This document shows, piece by piece, positions 34,742-43,422 of a stretch of 64,000 nt of DNA; within the stretch, counting starts at the first letter, position 1; every line of letters starts with the position of its first letter. The stretch lies in NCBI GenBank assembly GCA_028293745.1, contig JAQGOF010000105.1, positions 1 through 64,000 on the forward strand, read 5' to 3'. Below the pieces are notes generated by a model. It ran no database searches and was not told the DNA's origin. It saw only the letters and a list, made by a program, of their open reading frames with translations. The DNA comes from Gammaproteobacteria bacterium (GTDB taxonomy: Bacteria; Pseudomonadota; Gammaproteobacteria; Steroidobacterales; Steroidobacteraceae). The position numbers and the translations under genes are program-made.

Positions 34742-35209
34742 ATGACGACGCAACGTACCAGCCGGTCGCGCAACCCCAAGCCCTCGCTGCTATTGAGCGA
34801 GCAGCTTTGTTTTGCCCTGTACTCCACGATGCTGGCGCTCAACAAGGTGTATCGAAAGCTGTTGCGCAAGCTGGGTCTTACGTATCCGCAGTACCTCGTG
34901 ATGCTGGTGCTCTGGGAACGCGATGAGCTGATGGTCTCGGAAATCGGGACGCGCCTGTTTCTGGACTCGACGACCCTGACACCGCTGCTGAAACGGCTGG
35001 AGGCGTCCGGGTTGATTGCGCGCACGCGGGCGGCAAGCGACGAGCGCCAGGTGATCATCACGCTGACCAGGCAGGGACGGGCGTTGAAACAGCAGGCTCA
35101 AGAGGTGCCTGGGTCCGTCTTCTGCGCTACCGAATGTACGCCAGAGGAGCTCGTGAGCATGCGCGATCACTTGCTGCTGCTGCGGGCGAAGCTGTTCAAG
35201 AATGCGTGA
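34742..35209 (+). CDS. ohrR: OhrR, organic-hydroperoxide-sensing MarR-family repressor
   Basis: 155 residues from ATG 34742. The reactive peroxidatic Cys23 sits in the diagnostic EQLCFALYS, and a second pair of cysteines lies in [12 protein letters not shown] (about 127 and 131), so it is of the two-Cys type, in which an intersubunit disulphide inactivates the repressor. The HTH reads [24 protein letters not shown], then [23 protein letters not shown] and [11 protein letters not shown] for the wing. It is followed by ohr on the same strand with a second OhrR-type palindrome between, the classical ohrR-ohr arrangement. Confidence 0.95.
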   Translation: MTTQRTSRSRNPKPSLLLSEQLCFALYSTMLALNKVYRKLLRKLGLTYPQYLVMLVLWERDELMVSEIGTRLFLDSTTLTPLLKRLEASGLIARTRAASDERQVIITLTRQGRALKQQAQEVPGSVFCATECTPEELVSMRDHLLLLRAKLFKNA

Positions 35210-35265
35210 ACCGGGCTCTGCAGCCGCAGCCGCAGCAGCCCATTAATTGACTTATATATATAGCG

Positions 35266-35280
35266 CGCGATTTAATAGCG
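35266..35280. promoter_or_regulatory. OhrR-type operator before ohr
   Basis: CGCGATT-T-AATAGCG, 7-base arms with one mismatch, about 30 bases before the Ohr start. It sits in a TA-rich promoter (TTATATATATA just upstream). Confidence 0.6.
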
Positions 35281-35309
35281 TAATATGTTTAACCCACGAG
35301 GAAACTGCC

Positions 35310-35735
35310 ATGTCAATCGAAAAAGTACTGTACCGGGCTCATGCGACAGCCACCGGCGGCCGTGATGGCCGCGCGGTCGCCTCCGACGGCGCACTGGATG
35401 TGAAGCTCGCTACTCCGCGCGAGCTGGGTGGGGCCGGAGGTGCGGCAACCAATCCGGAGCAACTGTTCGCGGCCGGCTACAGCGCCTGCTTCCTGGGCGC
35501 GTTGAAGTTCGTCGCGGCGCGCGAGAAAGTGGCGCTGTCGCCGACAACCTCTATCGAGGGAACCGTCGGCATAGGCGCCATTCCGACCGGCTTCGGCATC
35601 GAGGTCGAGTTGAAGATCTCACTGCCAGGTCTCGCCCGGGACGTGGCCCAGACGCTGATCAACCAGGCGCACGTTGTCTGTCCGTACTCGAACGCCACGC
35701 GGAACAACATTGATGTCCGCCTCGTGCTCGCCTGA
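35310..35735 (+). CDS. ohr: organic hydroperoxide resistance protein Ohr
   Basis: 141 residues from ATG 35310. OsmC/Ohr fold with two active cysteines: Cys60 in [12 protein letters not shown] and Cys124 in [13 protein letters not shown], plus the catalytic Arg in the [18 protein letters not shown] region typical of Ohr rather than OsmC. It reduces organic and fatty-acid hydroperoxides in the cytoplasm, using lipoylated proteins as electron donors in studied species. It is controlled by the OhrR encoded just upstream. A large perfect hairpin follows the gene. Confidence 0.95.
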   Translation: MSIEKVLYRAHATATGGRDGRAVASDGALDVKLATPRELGGAGGAATNPEQLFAAGYSACFLGALKFVAAREKVALSPTTSIEGTVGIGAIPTGFGIEVELKISLPGLARDVAQTLINQAHVVCPYSNATRNNIDVRLVLA

Positions 35736-35768
35736 GCCGAGTGTGCGGCTCAGGTACCGAGCCGCCCG

Positions 35769-35805
35769 GAGTCGCTGGCAGGCCTCAAAGGGCTGCCAGC
35801 GACTC
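35769..35805 (+). terminator. strong hairpin after ohr, no T-tract
   Basis: GAGTCGCTGGCAG (35769-35781) and CTGCCAGCGACTC (35793-35805) are a perfect 13-base-pair stem with an 11-base loop. It lies between ohr and the acyl-CoA dehydrogenase gene. The missing T-run means termination may need Rho, or the element may stabilise the ohr mRNA. Confidence 0.5.
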
Positions 35806-35881
35806 GATCCTCCACGCAGTGTCCCGTTTGCGGCAATGCCACTAAGGACTAATATGCAGTCATTGCTACATGGAGGTCACT

Positions 35882-37522
35882 ATGGCCATTGCTCCGCGCG
35901 CCCGTTTGGAAACGCACACGGTGGAAAATCAACCCCCGCCATTCGCCGGCCGCAACCTCTACCTGACTGACCTCGCATTACGCGAGGCTGTGCAACGAGA
36001 AGCCGGTGACTGGTTGGACGGGCGGGCGAGCGCGCTTGGCGCAGTCGCAGGCTCCGAGGATGTGCTGGCGCTGGGTGAAGCGGCCAACCGCAACAAACCC
36101 GAGCTCGTATCGTTCGACCGCTACGGTCGCCGGCTGGACGAGGTGCGTTTTCATCCCAGCTATCACTCCCTGATGGCGCTGGCCATGGAGCACCGTATCC
36201 ACGACCTGGCCTGGGCGGTGGATACACCCGGCCGGCACCTCGGCCATGCCGCACTGCTGGCGATCTTTGGCCAGGCCGAAGCGGGCACAATGTGTCCGAT
36301 CGAAATGACCTATGCGGCCGTACCAACACTACGGGCGCAACAGGACGTGACCTCCCCCTGGTTGGACAAACTGATCGGCGGCCGCTACGACCCCTCATTG
36401 CGACCGATAGCCGACAAGCCGGGTATTACGCTGGGCATGGCGATGACGGAGAAGCAGGGTGGCAGTGACGTTCGGGCAAACACCACCCGCGCGCAGCCGT
36501 TGGGTGGCCATACATACAGCCTCGTGGGACACAAGTGGTTCTGCTCTGCGCCCATGAGCGACGGTTTCCTCACACTTGCTCAGGCTGCCGATGGTCTGAC
36601 GTGCTTTCTGGTCCCACGCGTGACGCCGGCGGGCGAACGCAACGCGATCCACCTGATGCGGTTGAAAGACAAACTGGGCAACACCTCCAATGCATCGGCC
36701 GAGATCGAGTACCACGGAGCCTACGCTTTGCGCATAGGCGACGAGGGGCAGGGCGTGAAGGTCATCATCGACATGGTGCACCACACACGCCTCGGAACTG
36801 TGGCCATCACTGTCGGTCTCATGCGTCGCGCTTTGGCGGAGGCGGTGAATCATGTGGCGGGCCGGCGCGCGTTCCAGAAGACCTTGATCGAGCAACCCGT
36901 CATGATCGGCGTAGTGGCTGACCTCGCTCTCGAGTACGAAGCCGCGGTCGCGTTGGCCATGCGGGTCGCACGATTCCTTGGCGAGCCGGGCTCTGAGGCA
37001 CGTGCCCTGGGTCGACTGGCCATCGCTCTGGCCAAATACCTGCTGACCAAGCGTTGCCCGAACTTCGTTTACGAGTGCCTCGAGTGCCATGGTGGCGTTG
37101 GTTACGTAGAGGAAACGCCCATGCCACGACTGTTCAGAGAGTCGCCACTGAATGCAATCTGGGAAGGTTCGGGCAATGTCATTGCCTTGGATGTGCTGCG
37201 AACGTTGAGCCGTGAGCCGGTTGCATTGGAGGCTTACGCCGCGGAAGTAGCCCTGGCAAAAGGGGGTAACACGCAGCTCGACCGCGCCGCGCTCGAACTG
37301 ATGGCGTATGCCCGGAAGCCCGTCGATGAAGCCCAGGCGCGTTGGCTATGCGAGCGCATGGCCCTGGTGCTGCAGGGCTCCCTGCTCGTGCGCCATGCGC
37401 AGCGCGCAGTGGCTGACGCGTTCTGCGCTCGTCATTTCGGCGAAGGAGCAGGGCTTACCTACGGAGCTTTCCCCGTAGCCATTGACTCCGCCGCCATCAT
37501 CCGGAGACAGTTGACCTTCTGA
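35882..37522 (+). CDS. acyl-CoA dehydrogenase, AidB-like
   Basis: 546 residues from ATG 35882, chosen over ATG 35870 because GGAGG ends five bases before it. It is longer than usual acyl-CoA dehydrogenases, as AidB proteins are. Segments are typical: HPSYHSLMALAMEHRIHDL, MCPIEMTYAAVPTLR, LGMAMTEKQGGSDVRANTTRA as the FAD-contacting strand, GHKWFCSAPMSDGFLTLAQ, RLKDKLGNTSNASAEIEY, and YECLECHGGVGYVEETPMPRLFRESPLNAIWEGSGNV, with the Arg and Glu-Gly near the flavin in the C-terminal four-helix domain. AidB binds DNA and FAD in adaptation to alkylation. Here it precedes a ThDP decarboxylase by 19 bases, so a metabolic role is equally possible. Confidence 0.85.
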   Translation: MAIAPRARLETHTVENQPPPFAGRNLYLTDLALREAVQREAGDWLDGRASALGAVAGSEDVLALGEAANRNKPELVSFDRYGRRLDEVRFHPSYHSLMALAMEHRIHDLAWAVDTPGRHLGHAALLAIFGQAEAGTMCPIEMTYAAVPTLRAQQDVTSPWLDKLIGGRYDPSLRPIADKPGITLGMAMTEKQGGSDVRANTTRAQPLGGHTYSLVGHKWFCSAPMSDGFLTLAQAADGLTCFLVPRVTPAGERNAIHLMRLKDKLGNTSNASAEIEYHGAYALRIGDEGQGVKVIIDMVHHTRLGTVAITVGLMRRALAEAVNHVAGRRAFQKTLIEQPVMIGVVADLALEYEAAVALAMRVARFLGEPGSEARALGRLAIALAKYLLTKRCPNFVYECLECHGGVGYVEETPMPRLFRESPLNAIWEGSGNVIALDVLRTLSREPVALEAYAAEVALAKGGNTQLDRAALELMAYARKPVDEAQARWLCERMALVLQGSLLVRHAQRAVADAFCARHFGEGAGLTYGAFPVAIDSAAIIRRQLTF

Positions 37523-37541
37523 GCCAGCCCAGGAGTCAGCC

Positions 37542-39134
37542 GTGCAGCATACTTCCGATCCCGACCAGCCCGTCACCGTGCGTGCGGCCGTGATCGAGCT
37601 GTTGCATGCGTTCGGCATGCAGACGATCTTCGGCAATCCCGGCTCGACGGAATTGCCGATGTTCAGGGACTTCCCGGCAAAGTTTCGCTACGTGCTCGGG
37701 CTGCAGGAGTCCGTGGTCGTGGGGATGGCGGATGGGTATGCCCAGGCGACTCGCAACGCCGCCTTCGTCAACTTGCATTCGGCCGTGGGCGTGGGGCACG
37801 CGCTCGGCAACATCTTCACCGCATTCAGGAATCAAACCCCGCTCGTCATCACAGCCGGTCAGCAGGCCCGCTCCATCCTTCCACTCGAGCCGTTTCTGTT
37901 TGCGTCCCAACCCACAGAAATGCCCAGACCCTATGTGAAGTGGGCGGTTGAGCCCGCCCGCGCGGAAGATGTGCCTGCCGCCATCGCACGTGCGTACTAC
38001 ATGTCGATGCAACCCCCGCGCGGCCCCACTTTCGTATCGGTACCGGTGGATGATTGGGACCGGACGTGCGAACCGGTTGAGCCGCGAACAGTAAGTACTA
38101 TCGTGCGCGGCGACCCCGCATTGATGACGGAGATTGCTCACGCCTTGAGCGTTGCCGAGCGCCCCGCCTTTGTGGTCGGAGCTTCTGTGGCGCGCGATGG
38201 CGCGTGGGACGAGATGATTGAGCTGGCGGAACGCCATCAGGCACGGGTGTGGGCCGCCCCGATGTCCGCTCGCAACAGCTTTCCGGAAAATCACGTCCTG
38301 TTTGCCGGGTTCCTGGCCGCCGACCGCAGCAAGATAGTCGGGGACCTGGCCGGACACGACCTGATCCTCGTGCTGGGCGCGCCGGTCTTTACCTACCACG
38401 TCGAAGGTTTCGGCCCGCATGTGCCACCCCGCGCACAGTTGTTTCAGATCACGGATGATCCGGCCAGTGCGAGCTGGATGCCGGTGGGTACGTCTGTGTT
38501 TTCGAGCCTGGCGCCCGCGATTCGCGAATTGTTGGGTGGTCCCGCACCGGTCGCTCGCAGCCGACCGGCAGCCCGCGCGCACATTCAACCGCTGTCGGGT
38601 TCCAAGCTGACTGACGACTATCTCATGCAGCAGATCGCGCTGCTGCGTCCTGCCGGAAGCGTCATTGTAGAAGAGGCTCCAAGCAGCCGGGGTGCCATGC
38701 ACGATCGGTTGCCAATCGTCGATCCGGATACGTTTTACACTTGCGCCAGTGGCGGGCTAGGTCACGGACTGCCTGCTGCCATCGGCGTGGCCCTGGGACG
38801 ACCGGGTGCGAAGGTAATCGGTCTGCTGGGGGACGGTTCGAGTATGTATTCCATCCAGGGACTGTGGACGGCGGCGCAGATGAAACTGCCAGTGACCTTC
38901 ATCATCGTCAACAACCGCCGATACGAAGCCCTCGTCGAGTTTGGCCGTCACTTTGGCCTCCCGCAGGTCGTCGGGACAAACTTGCCGGAAATCAACTTCT
39001 GCGATCTCGCACGCGGCCAGGGTTGCCGGGCAATCCGCGTCGAGCGGGTAACGGAACTCGATGAGGCGCTGAAAACGGGCTTCAATGCGTCAGGGCCGAT
39101 GCTGATCGAGGTTGTGGTTGCTCAGAAGGACTGA
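37542..39134 (+). CDS. benzoylformate-decarboxylase-like ThDP enzyme
   Basis: 530 residues from GTG 37542 with AGGAG nearby. Three-domain thiamine-diphosphate enzyme: the cofactor-activating Glu in VLGLQESVVVGMADGYAQAT, His in FVNLHSAVGVGHALGN as in benzoylformate decarboxylase (His70), and a second His in FPENHVLFAGF matching its His281. The ThDP motif GDGSSMYSIQGLWTAAQMKLPVTFIIVNN is at the C-terminal third. These histidines favour non-oxidative decarboxylation of an aromatic 2-oxo acid to an aldehyde over acetolactate synthesis. It is a cytoplasmic tetramer in relatives. The partner acyl-CoA dehydrogenase gene precedes it. The exact substrate is unknown. Confidence 0.85.
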   Translation: MQHTSDPDQPVTVRAAVIELLHAFGMQTIFGNPGSTELPMFRDFPAKFRYVLGLQESVVVGMADGYAQATRNAAFVNLHSAVGVGHALGNIFTAFRNQTPLVITAGQQARSILPLEPFLFASQPTEMPRPYVKWAVEPARAEDVPAAIARAYYMSMQPPRGPTFVSVPVDDWDRTCEPVEPRTVSTIVRGDPALMTEIAHALSVAERPAFVVGASVARDGAWDEMIELAERHQARVWAAPMSARNSFPENHVLFAGFLAADRSKIVGDLAGHDLILVLGAPVFTYHVEGFGPHVPPRAQLFQITDDPASASWMPVGTSVFSSLAPAIRELLGGPAPVARSRPAARAHIQPLSGSKLTDDYLMQQIALLRPAGSVIVEEAPSSRGAMHDRLPIVDPDTFYTCASGGLGHGLPAAIGVALGRPGAKVIGLLGDGSSMYSIQGLWTAAQMKLPVTFIIVNNRRYEALVEFGRHFGLPQVVGTNLPEINFCDLARGQGCRAIRVERVTELDEALKTGFNASGPMLIEVVVAQKD

Positions 39135-39153
39135 GTACTACATATCCGAGCGA

Positions 39154-40683
39154 TCAGACACGCGGGGCGGGAATGGCCCCCAGCGCACGCTCGAGGCTGA
39201 CGCCGATGGCGAGCAGCGCCCGGTCGGAACCGGCTGGAGCATCAAATTCGATGCCGACCGGCAGGCCCGTTGCCGTGAGCCCCGCGGGCAGAACCAACCC
39301 CGGCAGGCCCGCTGTGCTTCCCGGTGCAATGTTGCGCCCAACGACCGTGAAAAACGGTAATTTGCGCTCGCCGATGTCCACCGTTACGTCCTGCCCGATC
39401 GGCGGCGGCGGAGCCATGGTCGCAGGGAATACAATGGCAGCCACTCCCGTTCGCGTGAAGTAATCGCGATACAAGTGGCGCAGCGCTGGCAGATGTACAT
39501 CGCGCGCCTGGGCGTAAGCTTGTTCCGACACGAAGTTCGGGCCGCCCGGCAACACGTCACTGCGAAAGATCGCCTGAATGTCTGGACTGGCCTGGCGCAC
39601 GACCTGCTCAAACGTCAAGTTCGTCCCGTACTCCTTGAGGTACTGGGCGAGCGAAACGCGCACGTCATGGTTCTGCACCGCATCGGTGGTCAGCTCGATC
39701 AGGCGCCTGAGTCCGGGGAGCTCTGTTTCGACGAGCTCGGCACCGGCTTGCCTCAGCCGCTGGAGGGCCTGCTCAGTCAGATGCTCCACCTGCTCGTCGA
39801 GACTCGTGAACCAATAGTCCCTGACAATTCCAAACCGCAATCCCTTCAAAGGTGCAGGCGTCAGGGGCCGCCAGTCGTCGGCCGCAACTGAATCGAACAG
39901 CGCGAGGTCGGAGACTGACCTGGCGTGGGGACCGACTTGATCAAACAGCGGCGTGATCGGTACGCACCCTTTGGTCGAGTAGCGTCCGGTGCTCGGCCTG
40001 AAGCCCGCAATCCCGCACATTGCCGCCGGTACACGAATGGACCCCTGCGTGTCTTCGGCGATGCCCAGCGGCGCCATGTGTGCGGCCACGGCGGCGGCCG
40101 TGCCGCCGCTGCTGCCCCCGGGAATTCGCGTGGGATCGTAGGGATTGTGAACCGCCCCGAAGGCCAGGTTGTTGCTGGTCCAGCCGTATGAGAGCTCATG
40201 CAGGTTGGTCTTGCCCAACACGATAGCCCCGCCCGCGCGCAGCGATCTCACAATGGGCGCATCGGCCGCCGGCTGGAAGTCGCGCAAGGCGGGTGTTCCG
40301 GCGCTCGTCGGATAGTCGCGCGTGTTTACGCTGTCCTTCACCGGAATTGGCAGGCCGAACAACGGGCCGAGGTTCCCCCCGGAATGCCGGTGTTTGTCGC
40401 AGGCACGTGCCGCCTCCAACACGCGCGACGGCTCGAGGGTGATGAATGCGTTGAGTGCGCGAAGGGATTCGCAACGCGCGAGCAGTACGCGCGCGTAGCG
40501 CTCTGCCGTGATCTCACCGCGCGACATGCGCGCCACTGCCTCACCGGCGCTGAGCTGCAGCAATGCGGCCGAATCGCTATCGGGGCCTGGATTCGCAAGC
40601 GTTGCGAGTGGCACCGTCATCGCCGCCGCCCCTGCCATGCCTCGAATGAACGCACGGCGGGACACATTGTCGGAGTTGGACAT
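39154..40683 (-). CDS. Tat-exported amidase (amidase signature family)
   Basis: 509 residues from ATG 40683. The N-terminus has a twin-arginine signal SRRAFIRGMAGAAAM. Amidase-signature residues: the catalytic Lys in LPIPVKDSVNTRDYPTSAG, the cis-Ser in GGSSGGTAAAVAA and the nucleophilic Ser in EDTQGSIRVPAAMCGI; the usual Gly-Gly before the nucleophile reads Gln-Gly here. It probably hydrolyses an amide in the periplasm; specificity cannot be told. It is transcribed against the decarboxylase gene, with 19 bases between the stops. Confidence 0.88.
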   Translation of the reverse strand: MSNSDNVSRRAFIRGMAGAAAMTVPLATLANPGPDSDSAALLQLSAGEAVARMSRGEITAERYARVLLARCESLRALNAFITLEPSRVLEAARACDKHRHSGGNLGPLFGLPIPVKDSVNTRDYPTSAGTPALRDFQPAADAPIVRSLRAGGAIVLGKTNLHELSYGWTSNNLAFGAVHNPYDPTRIPGGSSGGTAAAVAAHMAPLGIAEDTQGSIRVPAAMCGIAGFRPSTGRYSTKGCVPITPLFDQVGPHARSVSDLALFDSVAADDWRPLTPAPLKGLRFGIVRDYWFTSLDEQVEHLTEQALQRLRQAGAELVETELPGLRRLIELTTDAVQNHDVRVSLAQYLKEYGTNLTFEQVVRQASPDIQAIFRSDVLPGGPNFVSEQAYAQARDVHLPALRHLYRDYFTRTGVAAIVFPATMAPPPPIGQDVTVDIGERKLPFFTVVGRNIAPGSTAGLPGLVLPAGLTATGLPVGIEFDAPAGSDRALLAIGVSLERALGAIPAPRV

Positions 40684-40867
40684 ACACCACTTTTGTTCGG
40701 ATGCGATCCTGTACGCAGGCTGAACGTGTCGGAGAAATCGTCAAAGACCGGCTACGTTATTTCCCAAGGGCATAACCTAGCTGATTTTTGTGAAACGCGT
40801 GATTGCAATAACGTCCGGTGTGGCTACTCTTGCGCCTGTGCATTTTAGCGACACAGGAGAATGACTG
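40684..40867. other. intergenic between divergent amidase and glycine-zipper genes
   Basis: 184 bases. It must carry both promoters. The right end has a GGAG ribosome site before GTG 40868. I see no clear palindrome. Confidence 0.35.
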
Positions 40868-41422
40868 GTGAACAAGTCTTTGGCAGTCGGGTTGGTGATA
40901 GGGGCCATCGCGGCAGGGACGGTTGGTGCCGTGGCCGGGTATCGGATTCTCGCGGCCCCCAGCAGTGCGCAGGTCGTTAGTGCCAAGGAGCTGACCAAGA
41001 CGGTCAAGACTCCGCGTCAGGAATGCCATGACGAGCAGGTCACCCACACAAAGGCGCCCAAAGACAAGGACCGGCTGGTGGGAACCGGCGTCGGTGCGGT
41101 CGTGGGCGGACTGCTGGGCAGCAGGATCGGCGGAGGAAACACGCGGATCTTTACTGGCCTCGCCGGCGCGGCAGCGGGTGGCTATGCCGGCAACAAGATC
41201 GAGCAGAAGGTACAGAAGGGAGACACTTACACGGCTGCGGAGCAGCGGTGTGTCACTGTGTACGACAGTCACGAGGAATCGAAAGGATACGATGTCGTGT
41301 ACATGTTGGATGGCAAACGCCATCACATCCACCTGGATCATGACCCCGGTAAGGAAATCCCCGTCCGCGATGGTCAGATTGTGATCGACACAGGTACAGG
41401 TAAGGACTCATCCAGCTCCTGA
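40868..41422 (+). CDS. glycine-zipper 2TM domain outer-envelope protein
   Basis: 184 residues from GTG 40868 with GGAG eight bases upstream. A signal-anchor helix (SLAVGLVIGAIAAGTVGAVAGY) precedes a Cys-containing linker and a glycine zipper at about 75-115: GTGVGAVVGGLLGSRIGGGN and GLAGAAAGGYAGNKIE. The C-terminal part contains QRCVTVYDSHEESKGYDVVYMLDGKRHHIHLD and PGKEIPVRDGQIVI, a small SH3-like beta domain. It resembles the SlyB/UmoD group of envelope proteins that respond to stress. Two cysteines may form a disulphide in the periplasm. Confidence 0.8.
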   Translation: MNKSLAVGLVIGAIAAGTVGAVAGYRILAAPSSAQVVSAKELTKTVKTPRQECHDEQVTHTKAPKDKDRLVGTGVGAVVGGLLGSRIGGGNTRIFTGLAGAAAGGYAGNKIEQKVQKGDTYTAAEQRCVTVYDSHEESKGYDVVYMLDGKRHHIHLDHDPGKEIPVRDGQIVIDTGTGKDSSSS

Positions 41423-41448
41423 TTCGCACGGGACGTCGGGACCCGTAT

Positions 41449-41495
41449 GCGGCTAGTCGCGCCTGGTGGAGTCTGCCTCCAGGCGCGCTAGCCGC
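41449..41495. terminator. long hairpin between convergent genes, overlapping the tetR 3' end
   Basis: GCGGCTAGTCGCGCCTGG (41449-41466) pairs with CCAGGCGCGCTAGCCGC (41479-41495), 17 pairs with a single bulged T. It covers the stop codon and last 14 codons of the TetR gene and follows the glycine-zipper gene by 26 bases, so it could stop both transcripts. Confidence 0.6.
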
Positions 41496-42097
41496 ATGAT
41501 GGAATCAACGAACACGGTCAGCAGGGATTCTGCTATCGGGCCCGTCATCTCCGCCGGGCTCGACATCATGTACAGCTTCACCCCTTCCGCCAGGCTCATG
41601 AAGCCCATGGCCAGCTGTTCCGGGGGAACCGCGGGTGCGACCCCGACACGCTCATAGAAGTAACGGATGAAGTCGGCAATCTGAGCGCGTTTTTCCGTCA
41701 TGAGCGCATTCAGCTTGGCACGGAAGCGGGCGTCCCGGACAGCCAGCATGCGCGCCTCGGTCCAGATCATGAAAGATTCATTGTCACGGTACATCTGGCC
41801 GTAGATGTCCCGCGCCCGGCTCTGGACGTGGTCCACGGGCAGGGAAGGGTCGCCGCGCAGCGCATTCAGTTCCGCGGTGGCCTTCTCATGGTCACGCCGC
41901 AGAAGCTCGATGAATAAATCATCCTTGCTATTGAAGTTCGAATAGAAGGCGCCCCGCGTGTAGCCGGCGGCGGCCGCTATGTTCTCCACGCTGGCCGCGT
42001 CCAACCCCTTCTTCGCAATGAGTTTCTGCGCGGCATCCAGCAGGCGCTGCGTGGTCTGCTCGCGGCTGTCATCGCGGCTCAGGCGTTTCCGGCTCAT
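41453..42097 (-). CDS. TetR-family repressor of the adjacent RND pump
   Basis: 214 residues from ATG 42097. The HTH is at about 15-60: RLLDAAQKLIAKKGLDAASVENIAAAAGYTRGAFYSNFNSKDDLFIELL. The C-terminal ligand domain is about 150 residues and includes a TetR_C-like segment (GMSLAEGVKLYM). It is divergent from the RND adaptor gene with a 128-base gap containing a dense set of ATAC/GTAT palindromes, so it most likely represses the pump until a toxic compound binds. The gene's 3' end folds into the hairpin listed above. Confidence 0.9.
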   Translation of the reverse strand: MSRKRLSRDDSREQTTQRLLDAAQKLIAKKGLDAASVENIAAAAGYTRGAFYSNFNSKDDLFIELLRRDHEKATAELNALRGDPSLPVDHVQSRARDIYGQMYRDNESFMIWTEARMLAVRDARFRAKLNALMTEKRAQIADFIRYFYERVGVAPAVPPEQLAMGFMSLAEGVKLYMMSSPAEMTGPIAESLLTVFVDSIMRLARLEADSTRRD

Positions 42098-42148
42098 TCG
42101 GTCAGTCTAGCACATGCGCGCCCGCACTTAAATACATCTAAGTATCAG

Positions 42149-42164
42149 GATACGTATATGTATC
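42149..42164. promoter_or_regulatory. TetR-type operator in the RND pump promoter
   Basis: GATAC-GTATAT-GTATC with matching outer arms. Further ATACAT/GTATC half-sites lie at 42132-42146 and 42165-42175 within the same AT-rich stretch, so two overlapping sites are possible. Confidence 0.5.
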
Positions 42165-42225
42165 TGAATACTAGTATGCATCATTGGGCTGCCGCAGCCC
42201 GCCGGAAACTGTGTGGGGAGCCGAC

Positions 42226-43422
42226 GTGACTATTGCCGTCAATACTAGTGTGAGCAAAGCGGCAGTGACCCTGCTGCTCGCCGCCGCTGCGGCCTGCCTC
42301 CTGGCAGCCTGCCATCGAGCCCCGCCACCTGCCGCGCCGCCGGCTCTGGTCCTCGCTCTGCCTGTGCACTCCGATGCCAGCAACGGCAGCGGGGTGGTTA
42401 GCCATCCGGTGGAGGTCACGGCGAGGTACTCGACGTCCGTGTCATTTCGCGTCCCGGGCAAGTTGATCGAGCGGCGCGTGCGGCTCGGCGACCCGGTGAG
42501 GCAAGGGCAGGTTCTCGCCCGGCTCGATCCACTCGATGCGCAGAAACAGGAGGCCAGCGCCAAGGCCGCTCTCGCCGCTGCGGAACACCGTCTGGCCTTC
42601 GCCCAGCAGCAACTCGACCGCGATAAGGCGCAGGCGGAGCAGAATCTGATCGCGACCAATCAGCTCGAGCAGACACAGGATGCATTCACCGCGGCACTGG
42701 CGGGCCGCGATCAGGCTGCTGCCCAGTGGGTAGTGGCCCGCAACTCGCTTCAATACAACACGCTGGCTGCGGACCATGACGGTGTGATCACGAGTGAGAA
42801 CGCCGACACGGGGCAAGTGGTGTCCGCTGGCCAGGCCGTCTATGGCCTTGCATGGACCGGCGATACGGATGTCATCCTCGACGCTGCTGAAAGCGAGCTC
42901 GGCAGAATCTCCATCGGTCAGGCTGCGACGGTCACCTTTCCTGCGCTGCCAAACCATCAGTTTGCGGCGCGCGTGCGGGAGATTTCACCCGCGGCCGATC
43001 CCCAGAGCCGTACTTACCGCGTAAAGCTGACGATGACGGAGCTCGCGCAGGCGGTGAGGCTCGGCATGACAGGTGATGCAACTCTTTCGCCTGTCGCATC
43101 CGGGGACGGCACGGACCCTGATCCACCGACCTATACCGTCCCGGCTACCGCCCTTTTCCACAAGGACAACAGCCCGGCTGTGTGGGTGGTCGACAACAGT
43201 TCAACTCTGCAACTGCGTCCCATCAAAGTGGGCCGCTACAGCGATCGCTCCACGCTCATCACCGCCGGTCTGCATGAGGGCGACGTAGTGGTATTGGCCG
43301 GCGTCCACACGGTCTATGCGGGCCAGCCCGTCCGGCCTGTCAAGCCGCTGTTTGATGGCCAGGATAATATCGACGGCGCCGCGGGACCGGCCGAAGTCGT
43401 CGCGGGACCGGTCGCGCGATGA
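42226..43422 (+). CDS. RND efflux periplasmic adaptor (lipoprotein)
   Basis: 398 residues from GTG 42226, preceded by GGGGAG. The frame is open further up, but this start gives a clean signal with lipobox LAAC (mature N-terminus CHRAPPP). Sandwich half VSFRVPGKLIERRVRLGDPVRQGQVLARLDPLD, alpha hairpin (LAAAEHRLAFAQQQLDRDKAQAEQNLI), second half YNTLAADHDGVITSENADTGQVVSAGQAVYGLA, then barrel and membrane-proximal domains. It links the RND pump to the outer-membrane channel. It overlaps the pump gene by 4 bases. Confidence 0.92.
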   Translation: MTIAVNTSVSKAAVTLLLAAAAACLLAACHRAPPPAAPPALVLALPVHSDASNGSGVVSHPVEVTARYSTSVSFRVPGKLIERRVRLGDPVRQGQVLARLDPLDAQKQEASAKAALAAAEHRLAFAQQQLDRDKAQAEQNLIATNQLEQTQDAFTAALAGRDQAAAQWVVARNSLQYNTLAADHDGVITSENADTGQVVSAGQAVYGLAWTGDTDVILDAAESELGRISIGQAATVTFPALPNHQFAARVREISPAADPQSRTYRVKLTMTELAQAVRLGMTGDATLSPVASGDGTDPDPPTYTVPATALFHKDNSPAVWVVDNSSTLQLRPIKVGRYSDRSTLITAGLHEGDVVVLAGVHTVYAGQPVRPVKPLFDGQDNIDGAAGPAEVVAGPVAR

